Part shown: positions 19,686 through 30,229 of the stretch, in pieces | Layout of the letters: each line of letters opens with the position of its first letter | Numbering within the stretch: the first letter of the stretch is position 1 | Source: Drosophila persimilis | Lineage: Eukaryota; Arthropoda; Insecta; Diptera; Drosophilidae | NCBI RefSeq assembly: GCF_003286085.1 | Contig: NW_020825327.1 | Span: 620,001 to 684,000, forward strand | Direction: 5' to 3' | Length of the DNA stretch: 64,000 bases | Translations under genes and position numbers: made by a program | The notes under the pieces: generated by a model | What the model saw: only the letters and a program-made list of their open reading frames with translations | What the model was told of the DNA's origin: nothing | Database searches by the model: none

Positions 19686-22395
19686 TATTTAACAAGAACC
19701 AGCTTTTAGGACGGGCCAGGATCGGATCACAACTGATGGATGTAATCATCGATACAGGGGCAACAAGATGCATGATAAACGAAAAGACGGCCGAAAAACT
19801 AAAAGAGGAAGGTATCGAAGGAGTGGAAAACAGATTAATCCGGCTAGCGGATGGAAGCACTCGGAGAACAACACGGAGAATCCAACTAACGGTAGAACTA
19901 GGGGGAAAAGAGACCAACCAATCATTCCTAATCATGACAGGGGTCCCAGATACCTCCATACTAGGAATGAAATTTTTAAAGGATGCAGGCACATCAATAA
20001 CGTGTGGAGAAGCCACGGTAAACTTCAACAGGGAACCAAACCCAAACAGAAAGGAGGAAAACGCAAGAAACTCAGTAACAGAACCGACGGACGAAGAAAT
20101 CGAAAAATGGATTAAAACAGAGGTACAAAAATCCAACACGCTGGAAGGGGTGAGCAATGTTACGAAACATCGGATATTCCTGAAAGATGACAGACCAGTC
20201 AAACAGAGGTATTACCCAAGAAACCCAGCACAAATGGAAATCATCAACAAAGAGATCAACGAGCTCATAAAGCAAGATCTAATAGAACCATCACACAGCC
20301 CATACAGCTCGCCGATTGTTCTCATAAAAAAGAAAACCGGAGATTGGAGGGTCTGCGTGGATTACCGACTGTTAAACGAAAAAACAGAGAAGGACGCATA
20401 CCCACTACCACGGATGGACTTTAATCTAAATCAGCTTAAAGAGGCTAAATACATTAGCACGCTCGTCTTAAAGTCAGGGTATTGGCAAATCCCAATGGAA
20501 AAACAGAGCCGACCCTACACAGCCTTTACAGCTCCAGGGCGAGGATTGTACCAATGGAAGGTCATGCCATTCGGACTCGCAACAGCACCGGCTACGTTCC
20601 AAAGAGCCCTAGACTCGGTAATCGGACCGGACATGGAACCATTCGCTTTCGCATACCTAGACGACATAATCGTAATTGGGCGGACGAAAGTGGAACACAT
20701 GCAAAAACTAAAAACGGTATTCGAACGGCTACGGACAGCAAACCTACGCATTAACGCAGCAAAATGTCATTTCTTTCAAAAGAAACTGAAATACCTAGGA
20801 CACATGGTAAGCGAGGAAGGAATTCACACAGACCCAGATAAAGTAGCGGCCATTAAAGAACTCACCGCACCAACTACACTGAAACAACTGCATAGTTTTT
20901 TGGGCCTGGCGTCTTGGTACCGCAGATTCGTACCAGCGTACACCGAACGGGCAAAAGCGCTACAAGACCTTCTCAAAAAGGGGCAAAAATTTGAGTGGGG
21001 CGAAGCACAGGAGAACAGCTTCCAAGACCTAAAGCTGTGTCTAACGGAAGCGCCAATATTAGCATGCCCGGACTTCAGGAAAACATTCATACTGCAAACA
21101 GACGCAAGCGACTGCGGCCTAGGTGCAGTGTTGACCCAGGAAGATGCAGACGGAGAACATGTAATTTCCTACGCAAGCCGCAAGCTCAAAAGCGAGGAAA
21201 CGAAATACTCCGCAACAGAAAAAGAATGCCTAGCCATCTACTGGGGGATACACAAGATGAGGATGTACCTAGAAGGCTACCAATTTATCGTAGTTACGGA
21301 TCACCTAGCCCTCAAATGGTTAAATTCCATCGAAAGCCCATCCGGACGAGTAGCAAGATGGGCATTGGGACTGCAACCGTTCTCATTCGAAATACGATAT
21401 CGGAAAGGCAAGCTGAACGCAGTGGCGGACGGACTCTCCCGCTTACCACGCGAAGAAACCCGAATAGCAGAAATCGTAGAATGCGCTTGGTATCAAAACA
21501 AATGGAACCAAGTAGAGATGACACCAGAAAAAGCTACGGACTATGCCATAAAACACGGCCGATTATACCGACACATACCAAGCCAAGACGATGAAGACGA
21601 CCAACCCTGGAAACTGTGCGTTCCAAAACAAGAGCGACAGAGGGTACTAACCGAAAACCACACAAACCCAACCGCCGGACATCTCGGGATCAGACGCACG
21701 AAAATCCGAATAAGGCTGCGATATTTTTGGCCAGGGCTAAGCAGAGACGTAACACGATTCGTCCGAACATGCGAAAGCTGCCAAAAATTTAAGGTATCGC
21801 AACAGGCAGCGGCTGGCAAAATGCTCACCAAAATCGCAAACGCACCATGGGAAACAATATGCGTCGATTTCGTGGGACCACTGCCAAGATCGCCGCGCGG
21901 CAACACCGCACTAATCGTATTTATCGATAAATTTTCGAAATGGGTGGAGGTCACACCGGCAAGAAGCGCAACGGCGGACACATTCCTAAAGGCGTTCAGA
22001 GAAAAAATACTGGCGAGGGGAGGTGCACCAAAGCGAGTGATCTCAGACAACGGCGTACAATTTACAAGCAGAAAGACGAAACAGGTAATGAAAACGTGGG
22101 GCATCACCCAACAATTCACGGCACCATACACACCACAAGAAAACCCAACCGAACGAGCGAACCGAACACTAAAGACAATGATCGCACAATTCGCGGGAGG
22201 GAAACACAACAAATGGGACGAACAACTACCCGAACTAACCCTAGCGATAAATAGCAGCAAGTCTGAATCAACAGGGTTTAGCCCGGCATACCTGATATTC
22301 GGGAGAGAACTTAGACTACCGGGCAACCTATTTGACGAGGTAACACTAGGGTCAGGGTTCAACAATCAAACAAACCAAGAAAGCACCGACAAACG
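18551..22395 (+). repeat. Tandem gag-pol unit 2 (3,845 bp)
   Basis: Same length as unit 1. By eye it differs from unit 1 at about half a dozen bases, plus one leader base just after the junction hexamer that is shared by all three internal junctions. Confidence 0.95.
18573..19685 (+). CDS. gag: Gag, unit 2
   Basis: Repeats the unit 1 Gag nearly exactly (370 codons from the ATG at 18573), with three amino-acid differences visible. Unlike unit 1 it has no stop between the preceding pol and its ATG, so it can be read as the C-terminal end of the pol frame 15582-19685. Confidence 0.88.
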   Translation: MAKQWINQATKLELQNYCEEFGLEKLEGLETQKKQLLQFSERTDLPIHMRERLEQLANTQTRGKSPRTKSPRQQSPKGGPQKPTMEESQGETRTGRKKSLFPKQIKKGSPEAVAIIEKIRKWELIFTGKGGLLEFLSRMEELAETYGVEPDHLVFAMPIILEESALDWWHTKPAPITSWEDAKVGLKENFISPRYQEELAKQVAERKQEETEPVRDYIQEIRKLMRFGTYTEQEKLEIIYQNCRLPLKLYVKRREFQTLSEFMIITEEFEKIETDAGLSKITGRQWNYPQNDQPAWQRTQYRQRKCQRCGNYGHEARTCNREPVLYCWTCNKQGVRTIDCCRKQTENTQGAETTREPPVAQNQRSGTTHN

Positions 22396-23530
22396 GAAAC
22401 ATAATATCAAAGTCAAGATGGCAAAACAATGGATAAACCAAGCAACGAAACTGGAGTTGCAAAACTATTGCGAAGAATTCGGATTGGAGAAACTGGAGGG
22501 ACTAGAAACCCAAAAGAAACAACTACTACAATTTTCAGAGAGAACAGACCTCCCAATACATATGCGAGAGAGGCTAGAACAACTAGCAAATACCCAAACA
22601 CGAGGAAAAAGCCCGAGAACCAAGAGCCCAAGGCAACAGTCACCAAAAGGAGGACCACAAAAACCAACAATGGAAGAGAGCCAAGGGGAGACCAGGACAG
22701 GCAGGAAGAAATCCCTATTTCCAAAACAAATAAAGAAAGGATCGCCAGAAGCAGTAGCGATAATAGAAAAAATACGCAAGTGGGACCTGATCTTTACAGG
22801 AAAAGGAGGGCTGCTAGAATTCCTGAGCAGGATGGAGGAATTAGCAGAAACCTACGGGGTAGAACCGGACCACCTCGTATTCGCAATGCCGATAATCCTG
22901 GAAGAAAGCGCACTAGACTGGTGGCACACAAAACCAGCGCCAATCACATCATGGGAGGATGCAAAGGTCGGACTAAAAGAGAACTTCATATCCCCCAGAT
23001 ACCAAGAGGAGCTGGCAAAACAAGTGGCAGAGCGAAAACAAGAGGAAACAGAACCAGTTCGAGACTATATCCAAGAAATAAGGAAGTTAATGAGGTTCGG
23101 AACCTACACAGAGCAGGAAAAACTGGAAATAATATACCAGAACTGCCGGCTGCCGCTTAAATTATACGTGAAGAGGAGAGAATTCCAAACGCTGTCCGAA
23201 TTCATGATCATCACAGAGGAATTCGAAAAAATTGAGACAGATGCCGGACTCTCAAAAATTACAGGGCGCCAATGGAACTATCCACAAAACGACCAGCCAG
23301 CTTGGCAAAGGACCCAATACCGACAAAGGAAATGCCAAAGATGTGGCAACTATGGGCACGAGGCCCGAACATGCAACAGGGAACCCGTACTGTACTGCTG
23401 GACCTGCAACAAACAAGGAGTACGCACAATAGACTGCTGCAGAAAACAAACGGAAAACACACAGGGCGCAGGAACAACCCGCGAACCTCCTGTGGCCCAA
23501 AACCAGCGGAGCGGGACAACACACAACTGA
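19427..23530 (+). CDS. pol: Pol of unit 2 running in frame into Gag of unit 3
   Basis: Same 1,367-codon layout as the first pol frame, with all domains in the same order and the same in-frame passage into the next Gag. A few amino acids differ from unit 1 in the protease and RT parts. Confidence 0.88.
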   Translation: MELSTKRPASLAKDPIPTKEMPKMWQLWARGPNMQQGTRTVLLDLQQTRSTHNRLLQKTNGKHTGRRNNPRTSCGPKPAERDNTQLIFNKNQLLGRARIGSQLMDVIIDTGATRCMINEKTAEKLKEEGIEGVENRLIRLADGSTRRTTRRIQLTVELGGKETNQSFLIMTGVPDTSILGMKFLKDAGTSITCGEATVNFNREPNPNRKEENARNSVTEPTDEEIEKWIKTEVQKSNTLEGVSNVTKHRIFLKDDRPVKQRYYPRNPAQMEIINKEINELIKQDLIEPSHSPYSSPIVLIKKKTGDWRVCVDYRLLNEKTEKDAYPLPRMDFNLNQLKEAKYISTLVLKSGYWQIPMEKQSRPYTAFTAPGRGLYQWKVMPFGLATAPATFQRALDSVIGPDMEPFAFAYLDDIIVIGRTKVEHMQKLKTVFERLRTANLRINAAKCHFFQKKLKYLGHMVSEEGIHTDPDKVAAIKELTAPTTLKQLHSFLGLASWYRRFVPAYTERAKALQDLLKKGQKFEWGEAQENSFQDLKLCLTEAPILACPDFRKTFILQTDASDCGLGAVLTQEDADGEHVISYASRKLKSEETKYSATEKECLAIYWGIHKMRMYLEGYQFIVVTDHLALKWLNSIESPSGRVARWALGLQPFSFEIRYRKGKLNAVADGLSRLPREETRIAEIVECAWYQNKWNQVEMTPEKATDYAIKHGRLYRHIPSQDDEDDQPWKLCVPKQERQRVLTENHTNPTAGHLGIRRTKIRIRLRYFWPGLSRDVTRFVRTCESCQKFKVSQQAAAGKMLTKIANAPWETICVDFVGPLPRSPRGNTALIVFIDKFSKWVEVTPARSATADTFLKAFREKILARGGAPKRVISDNGVQFTSRKTKQVMKTWGITQQFTAPYTPQENPTERANRTLKTMIAQFAGGKHNKWDEQLPELTLAINSSKSESTGFSPAYLIFGRELRLPGNLFDEVTLGSGFNNQTNQESTDKRKHNIKVKMAKQWINQATKLELQNYCEEFGLEKLEGLETQKKQLLQFSERTDLPIHMRERLEQLANTQTRGKSPRTKSPRQQSPKGGPQKPTMEESQGETRTGRKKSLFPKQIKKGSPEAVAIIEKIRKWDLIFTGKGGLLEFLSRMEELAETYGVEPDHLVFAMPIILEESALDWWHTKPAPITSWEDAKVGLKENFISPRYQEELAKQVAERKQEETEPVRDYIQEIRKLMRFGTYTEQEKLEIIYQNCRLPLKLYVKRREFQTLSEFMIITEEFEKIETDAGLSKITGRQWNYPQNDQPAWQRTQYRQRKCQRCGNYGHEARTCNREPVLYCWTCNKQGVRTIDCCRKQTENTQGAGTTREPPVAQNQRSGTTHN

Positions 23531-26240
23531 TATTTAACAAGAACCAGCTTTTAGGACGGGCCAGGATCGGATCACAACTGATGGATGTAATCATCGATAC
23601 AGGGGCAACAAGATGCATGATAAACGAAAAGACGGCCGAAAAACTAAAAGAGGAAGGTATCGAAGGAGTGGAAAACAGATTAATCCGGCTAGCGGATGGA
23701 AGCACTCGGAGAACAACACGGAGAATCCAACTAACGGTAGAACTAGGGGGAAAAGAGACCAACCAATCATTCCTAATCATGACAGGGGTCCCAGATACCC
23801 CCATACTAGGAATGGAATTTTTAAAGGATGCAGGCACATCAATAACGTGTGGAGAAGCCACGGTAAACTTCAACAGGGAACCAAACCCAAACAGAAAGGA
23901 GGAAAACGCAAGAAGCTCAGTAACAGAACCGACGGACGAAGAAATCGAAAAATGGATTAAAACAGAGGTACAAAAATCCAACACGCTGGAAGGGGTGAGC
24001 AATGTTACGAAACATCGGATATTCCTGAAAGATGACAGACCAGTCAAACAGAGGTATTACCCAAGAAACCCAGCACAAATGGAAATCATCAACAAAGAGA
24101 TCAACGAGCTCATAAAGCAAGATCTAATAGAACCATCACACAGCCCATACAGCTCGCCGATTGTTCTCATAAAAAAGAAAACCGGAGATTGGAGGGTCTG
24201 CGTGGATTACCGACTGTTAAACGAAAAAACAGAGAAGGACGCATACCCACTACCACGGATGGACTTTATTCTAAATCAGCTTAAAGAGGCTAAATACATT
24301 AGCACGCTCGTCTTAAAGTCAGGGTATTGGCAAATCCCAATGGAAAAACAGAGCCGACCCTACACAGCCTTTACAGCTCCAGGGCGAGGATTGTACCAAT
24401 GGAAGGTCATGCCATTCGGACTCGCAACAGCACCGGCTACGTTCCAAAGAGCCCTAGACTCGGTAATCGGACCGGACATGGAACCATTCGCTTTCGCATA
24501 CCTAGACGACATAATCGTAATTGGGCGGACGAAAGTGGAACACATGCAAAAACTAAAAACGGTATTCGAACGGCTACGGACAGCAAACCTACGCATTAAC
24601 GCAGCAAAATGTCATTTCTTTCAAAAGAAACTGAAATACCTAGGACACATGGTAAGCGAGGAAGGAATTCACACAGACCCAGATAAAGTAGCGGCCATTA
24701 AAGAACTCACCGCACCAACTACACTGAAACAACTGCATAGTTTTTTGGGCCTGGCGTCTTGGTACCGCAGATTCGTACCAGCGTACACCGAACAGGCAAA
24801 AGCGCTACAAGACCTTCTCAAAAAGGGGCAACAATTTGAGTGGGGCGAAGCACAGGAGAACAGCTTCCAAGACCTAAAGCTGTGTCTAACGGAAGCGCCA
24901 ATATTAGCATGCCCGGACTTCAGGAAAACATTCATACTGCAAACAGACGCAAGCGACTGCGGCCTAGGAGCAGTGTTGACCCAGGAAGATGCAGACGGAG
25001 AACATGTAATTTCCTACGCAAGCCGCAAGCTCAAAAGCGAGGAAACGAAATACTCCGCAACAGAAAAAGAATGCCTAGCCATCTACTGGGGGATACACAA
25101 GATGAGGATGTACCTAGAAGGCTACCAATTTATCGTAGTTACGGATCACCTAGCCCTCAAATGGTTAAATTCCATCGAAAGCCCATCCGGACGAGTAGCA
25201 AGATGGGCATTGGGACTGCAACCGTTCTCATTCGAAATACGATATCGGAAAGGCAAGCTGAACGCAGTGGCGGACGGACTCTCCCGCTTACCACGCGAAG
25301 AAACCCGAATAGCAGAAATCGTAGAATGCGCTTGGTATCAAAACAAATGGAACCAAGTAGAGATGACACCAGAAAAAGCTACGGACTATGCCATAAAACA
25401 CGGCCGATTATACCGACACATACCAAGCCAAGACGATGAAGACGACCAACCCTGGAAACTGTGCGTTCCAAAACAAGAGCGACAGAGGGTACTAACCGAA
25501 AACCACACAAACCCAACCGCCGGACATCTCGGGATCAGACGCACGAAAATCCGAATAAGGCTGCGATATTTTTGGCCAGGGCTAAGCAGAGACGTAACAC
25601 GATTCGTCCGAACATGCGAAAGCTGCCAAAAATTTAAGGTATCGCAACAGGCAGCGGCTGGCAAAATGCTCACCAAAATCGCAAACGCACCATGGGAAAC
25701 AATATGCGTCGATTTCGTGGGACCACTGCCAAGATCGCCGCGCGGCAACACCGCACTAATCGTATTTATCGATAAATTTTCGAAATGGGTGGAGGTCACA
25801 CCGGCAAGAAGCGCAACGGCGGACACATTCCTAAAGGCGTTCAGAGAAAAAATACTGGCGAGGGGAGGTGCACCAAAGCGAGTGATCTCAGACAACGGCG
25901 TACAATTTACAAGCAGAAAGACGAAACAGGTAATGAAAACGTGGGGCATCACCCAACAATTCACGGCACCATACACACCACAAGAAAACCCAACCGAACG
26001 AGCGAACCGAACACTAAAGACAATGATCGCACAATTCGCTGGAGGGAAACACAACAAATGGGACGAACAACTACCCGAACTAACCCTAGCGATAAATAGC
26101 AGCAAGTCTGAATCAACAGGGTTTAGCCCGGCATACCTGATATTCGGGAGAGAACTTAGACTACCGGGCAACCTATTTGACGAGGTAACACTAGGGTCAG
26201 GGTTCAACAATCAAACAAACCAAGAAAGCACCGACAAACG
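22396..26240 (+). repeat. Tandem gag-pol unit 3 (3,845 bp)
   Basis: Same length as units 1 and 2. It shares with unit 4 a base in the RT/RNase H connection that differs from units 1 and 2 (KGQQFEW versus KGQKFEW), which hints at the order in which units arose. Confidence 0.95.
22418..23530 (+). CDS. gag: Gag, unit 3
   Basis: 370 codons, one amino acid different from unit 1 by eye. It lies in frame behind the unit 2 pol. Confidence 0.88.
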   Translation: MAKQWINQATKLELQNYCEEFGLEKLEGLETQKKQLLQFSERTDLPIHMRERLEQLANTQTRGKSPRTKSPRQQSPKGGPQKPTMEESQGETRTGRKKSLFPKQIKKGSPEAVAIIEKIRKWDLIFTGKGGLLEFLSRMEELAETYGVEPDHLVFAMPIILEESALDWWHTKPAPITSWEDAKVGLKENFISPRYQEELAKQVAERKQEETEPVRDYIQEIRKLMRFGTYTEQEKLEIIYQNCRLPLKLYVKRREFQTLSEFMIITEEFEKIETDAGLSKITGRQWNYPQNDQPAWQRTQYRQRKCQRCGNYGHEARTCNREPVLYCWTCNKQGVRTIDCCRKQTENTQGAGTTREPPVAQNQRSGTTHN

Positions 26241-27375
26241 GAAACATAATATCAAAGTCAAGATGGCAAAACAATGGATAAACCAAGCAACGAAACTGGA
26301 GTTGCAAAACTATTGCGAAGAATTCGGATTGGAGAAACTGGAGGGACTAGAAACCCAAAAGAAACAACTACTACAATTTTCAGAGAGAACAGACCTCCCA
26401 ATACATATGCGAGAGAGGCTAGAACAACTAGCAAATACCCAAACACGAGGAAAAAGCCCGAGAACCAAGAGCCCAAGGCAACAGTCACCAAAAGGAGGAC
26501 CACAAAAACCAACAATGGAAGAGAGCCAAGGGGAGACCAGGACAGGCAGGAAGAAATCCCTATTTCCAAAACAAATAAAGAAAGGATCGCCAGAAGCAGT
26601 AGCGATAATAGAAAAAATACGCAAGTGGGACCTGATCTTTACAGGAAAAGGAGGGCTGCTAGAATTCCTGAGCAGGATGGAGGAATTAGCAGAAACCTAC
26701 GGGGTAGAACCGGACCACCTCGTATTCGCAATGCCGATAATCCTGGAAGAAAGCGCACTAGACTGGTGGCACACAAAACCAGCGCCAATCACATCATGGG
26801 AGGATGCAAAGGTCGGACTAAAAGAGAACTTCATATCCCCCAGATACCAAGAGGAGCTGGCAAAACAAGTGGCAGAGCGAAAACAAGAGGAAACAGAACC
26901 AGTTCGAGACTATATCCAAGAAATAAGGAAGTTAATGAGGTTCGGAACCTACACAGAGCAGGAAAAACTGGAAATAATATACCAGAACTGCCGGCTGCCG
27001 CTTAAATTATACGTGAAGAGGAGAGAATTCCAAACGCTGTCCGAATTCATGATCATCACAGAGGAATTCGAAAAAATTGAGACAGATGCCGGACTCTCAA
27101 AAATTACAGGGCGCCAATGGAACTATCCACAAAACGACCAGCCAGCTTGGCAAAGGACCCAATACCGACAAAGGAAATGCCAAAGATGTGGCAACTATGG
27201 GCACGAGGCCCGAACATGCAACAGGGAACCCGTACTGTACTGCTGGACCTGCAACAAACAAGGAGTACGCACAATAGACTGCTGCAGAAAACAAACGGAA
27301 AACACACAGGGCGCAGGAACAACCCGCGAACCTCCTGTGGCCCAAAACCAGCGGAGCGGGACAACACACAACTGA
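23272..27375 (+). CDS. pol: Pol of unit 3 running in frame into Gag of unit 4
   Basis: Same 1,367-codon layout as the first two pol frames, ending at the Gag stop of unit 4. Confidence 0.88.
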   Translation: MELSTKRPASLAKDPIPTKEMPKMWQLWARGPNMQQGTRTVLLDLQQTRSTHNRLLQKTNGKHTGRRNNPRTSCGPKPAERDNTQLIFNKNQLLGRARIGSQLMDVIIDTGATRCMINEKTAEKLKEEGIEGVENRLIRLADGSTRRTTRRIQLTVELGGKETNQSFLIMTGVPDTPILGMEFLKDAGTSITCGEATVNFNREPNPNRKEENARSSVTEPTDEEIEKWIKTEVQKSNTLEGVSNVTKHRIFLKDDRPVKQRYYPRNPAQMEIINKEINELIKQDLIEPSHSPYSSPIVLIKKKTGDWRVCVDYRLLNEKTEKDAYPLPRMDFILNQLKEAKYISTLVLKSGYWQIPMEKQSRPYTAFTAPGRGLYQWKVMPFGLATAPATFQRALDSVIGPDMEPFAFAYLDDIIVIGRTKVEHMQKLKTVFERLRTANLRINAAKCHFFQKKLKYLGHMVSEEGIHTDPDKVAAIKELTAPTTLKQLHSFLGLASWYRRFVPAYTEQAKALQDLLKKGQQFEWGEAQENSFQDLKLCLTEAPILACPDFRKTFILQTDASDCGLGAVLTQEDADGEHVISYASRKLKSEETKYSATEKECLAIYWGIHKMRMYLEGYQFIVVTDHLALKWLNSIESPSGRVARWALGLQPFSFEIRYRKGKLNAVADGLSRLPREETRIAEIVECAWYQNKWNQVEMTPEKATDYAIKHGRLYRHIPSQDDEDDQPWKLCVPKQERQRVLTENHTNPTAGHLGIRRTKIRIRLRYFWPGLSRDVTRFVRTCESCQKFKVSQQAAAGKMLTKIANAPWETICVDFVGPLPRSPRGNTALIVFIDKFSKWVEVTPARSATADTFLKAFREKILARGGAPKRVISDNGVQFTSRKTKQVMKTWGITQQFTAPYTPQENPTERANRTLKTMIAQFAGGKHNKWDEQLPELTLAINSSKSESTGFSPAYLIFGRELRLPGNLFDEVTLGSGFNNQTNQESTDKRKHNIKVKMAKQWINQATKLELQNYCEEFGLEKLEGLETQKKQLLQFSERTDLPIHMRERLEQLANTQTRGKSPRTKSPRQQSPKGGPQKPTMEESQGETRTGRKKSLFPKQIKKGSPEAVAIIEKIRKWDLIFTGKGGLLEFLSRMEELAETYGVEPDHLVFAMPIILEESALDWWHTKPAPITSWEDAKVGLKENFISPRYQEELAKQVAERKQEETEPVRDYIQEIRKLMRFGTYTEQEKLEIIYQNCRLPLKLYVKRREFQTLSEFMIITEEFEKIETDAGLSKITGRQWNYPQNDQPAWQRTQYRQRKCQRCGNYGHEARTCNREPVLYCWTCNKQGVRTIDCCRKQTENTQGAGTTREPPVAQNQRSGTTHN

Positions 27376-29924
27376 TATTTAACAAGAACCAGCTTTTAGG
27401 ACGGGCCAGGATCGGATCACAACTGATGGATGTAATCATCGATACAGGGGCAACAAGATGCATGATAAACGAAAAGACGGCCGAAAAACTAAAAGAGGAA
27501 GGTATCGAAGGAGTGGAAAACAGATTAATCCGGCTAGCGGATGGAAGCACTCGGAGAACAACACGGAGAATCCAACTAACGGTAGAACTAGGGGGAAAAG
27601 AGACCAACCAATCATTCCTAATCATGACAGGGGTCCCAGATACCCCCATACTAGGAATGGAATTTTTAAAGGATGCAGGCACATCAATAACGTGTGGAGA
27701 AGCCACGGTAAACTTCAACAGGGAACCAAACCCAAACAGAAAGGAGGAAAACGCAAGAAACTCAGTAACAGAACCGACGGACGAAGAAATCGAAAAATGG
27801 ATTAAAACAGAGGTACAAAAATCCAACACGCTGGAAGGGGTGAGCAATGTTACGAAACATCGGATATTCCTGAAAGATGACAGACCAGTCAAACAGAGGT
27901 ATTACCCAAGAAACCCAGCACAAATGGAAATCATCAACAAAGAGATCAACGAGCTCATAAAGCAAGATCTAATAGAACCATCACACAGCCCATACAGCTC
28001 GCCGATTGTTCTCATAAAAAAGAAAACCGGAGATTGGAGGGTCTGCGTGGATTACCGACTGTTAAACGAAAAAACAGAGAAGGACGCATACCCACTACCA
28101 CGGATGGACTTTATTCTAAATCAGCTTAAAGAGGCTAAATACATTAGCACGCTCGTCTTAAAGTCAGGGTATTGGCAAATCCCAATGGAAAAACAGAGCC
28201 GACCCTACACAGCCTTTACAGCTCCAGGGCGAGGATTGTACCAATGGAAGGTCATGCCATTCGGACTCGCAACAGCACCGGCTACGTTCCAAAGAGCCCT
28301 AGACTCGGTAATCGGACCGGACATGGAACCATTCGCTTTCGCATACCTAGACGACATAATCGTAATTGGGCGGACGAAAGTGGAACACATGCAAAAACTA
28401 AAAACGGTATTCGAACGGCTACGGACAGCAAACCTACGCATTAACGCAGCAAAATGTCATTTCTTTCAAAAGAAACTGAAATACCTAGGACACATGGTAA
28501 GCGAGGAAGGAATTCACACAGACCCAGATAAAGTAGCGGCCATTAAAGAACTCACCGCACCAACTACACTGAAACAACTGCATAGTTTTTTGGGCCTGGC
28601 GTCTTGGTACCGCAGATTCGTACCAGCGTACACCGAACGGGCAAAAGCGCTACAAGACCTTCTCAAAAAGGGGCAACAATTTGAGTGGGGCGAAGCACAG
28701 GAGAACAGCTTCCAAGACCTAAAGCTGTGTCTAACGGAAGCGCCAATATTAGCATGCCCGGACTGGGGGGATACACAAGATGAGGATGTACCTAGAAGGC
28801 TACCAATTTATCGTAGTTACGGATCACCTAGCCCTCAAATGGTTAAATTCCATCGAAAGCCCATCCGGACGAGTAGCAAGATGGGCATTGGGACTGCAAC
28901 CGTTCTCATTCGAAATACGATATCGGAAAGGCAAGCTGAACGCAGTGGCGGACGGACTCTCCCGCTTACCACGCGAAGAAACCCGAATAGCAGAAATCGT
29001 AGAATGCGCTTGGTATCAAAACAAATGGAACCAAGTAGAGATGACACCAGAAAAAGCTACGGACTATGCCATAAAACACGGCCGATTATACCGACACATA
29101 CCAAGCCAAGACGATGAAGACGACCAACCCTGGAAACTGTGCGTTCCAAAACAAGAGCGACAGAGGGTACTAACCGAAAACCACACAAACCCAACCGCCG
29201 GACATCTCGGGATCAGACGCACGAAAATCCGAATAAGGCTGCGATATTTTTGGCCAGGGCTAAGCAGAGACGTAACACGATTCGTCCGAACATGCGAAAG
29301 CTGCCAAAAATTTAAGGTATCGCAACAGGCAGCGGCTGGCAAAATGCTCACCAAAATCGCAAACGCACCATGGGAAACAATATGCGTCGATTTCGTGGGA
29401 CCACTGCCAAGATCGCCGCGCGGCAACACCGCACTAATCGTATTTATCGATAAATTTTCGAAATGGGTGGAGGTCACACCGGCAAGAAGCGCAACGGCGG
29501 ACACATTCCTAAAGGCGTTCAGAGAAAAAATACTGGCGAGGGGAGGTGCACCAAAGCGAGTGATCTCAGACAACGGCGTACAATTTACAAGCAGAAAGAC
29601 GAAACAGGTAATGAAAACGTGGGGCATCACCCAACAATTCACGGCACCATACACACCACAAGAAAACCCAACCGAACGAGCGAACCGAACACTAAAGACA
29701 ATGATCGCACAATTCGCGGGAGGGAAACACAACAAATGGGACGAACAACTACCCGAACTAACCCTAGCGATAAATAGCAGCAAGTCTGAATCAACAGGGT
29801 TTAGCCCGGCATACCTGATATTCGGGAGAGAACTTAGACTACCGGGCAACCTATTTGACGAGGTAACACTAGGGTCAGGGTTCAACAATCAAACAAACCA
29901 AGAAAGCACCGACAAACGGAAACA
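26241..29924 (+). repeat. Tandem gag-pol unit 4 (last, broken)
   Basis: The last unit begins at the third internal junction and passes, without another junction, into the natural 3' part of the element. It is broken once in pol. Confidence 0.93.
26263..27375 (+). CDS. gag: Gag, unit 4
   Basis: 370 codons, like unit 3. It lies in frame behind the unit 3 pol. Confidence 0.88.
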   Translation: MAKQWINQATKLELQNYCEEFGLEKLEGLETQKKQLLQFSERTDLPIHMRERLEQLANTQTRGKSPRTKSPRQQSPKGGPQKPTMEESQGETRTGRKKSLFPKQIKKGSPEAVAIIEKIRKWDLIFTGKGGLLEFLSRMEELAETYGVEPDHLVFAMPIILEESALDWWHTKPAPITSWEDAKVGLKENFISPRYQEELAKQVAERKQEETEPVRDYIQEIRKLMRFGTYTEQEKLEIIYQNCRLPLKLYVKRREFQTLSEFMIITEEFEKIETDAGLSKITGRQWNYPQNDQPAWQRTQYRQRKCQRCGNYGHEARTCNREPVLYCWTCNKQGVRTIDCCRKQTENTQGAGTTREPPVAQNQRSGTTHN

Positions 29925-30229
29925 AACAGAAACAATGGCCAGGCAAAACATGGAAGAAGCAGCAGCAAAACAAGCAAGACATTACAATTTGCGAAAGCGA
30001 GCATGGAAACCAAAAAAAGGGGACTTAGTATGGGTACGAACGCACCCACTATCGAAAAAGATCGACAAGACAACAGCGAAACTAGAACCGAAATACACCG
30101 GCCCGTGTAAGGTACTCGAACAAACCTCCCCAGTGATCATAACCTTACAAGATACGACGACGAACAAAAGACTAAGGGCACACGTCTCACAACTAAAACC
30201 TGCAAAAATAGAGGAAGCAAATACAATAA

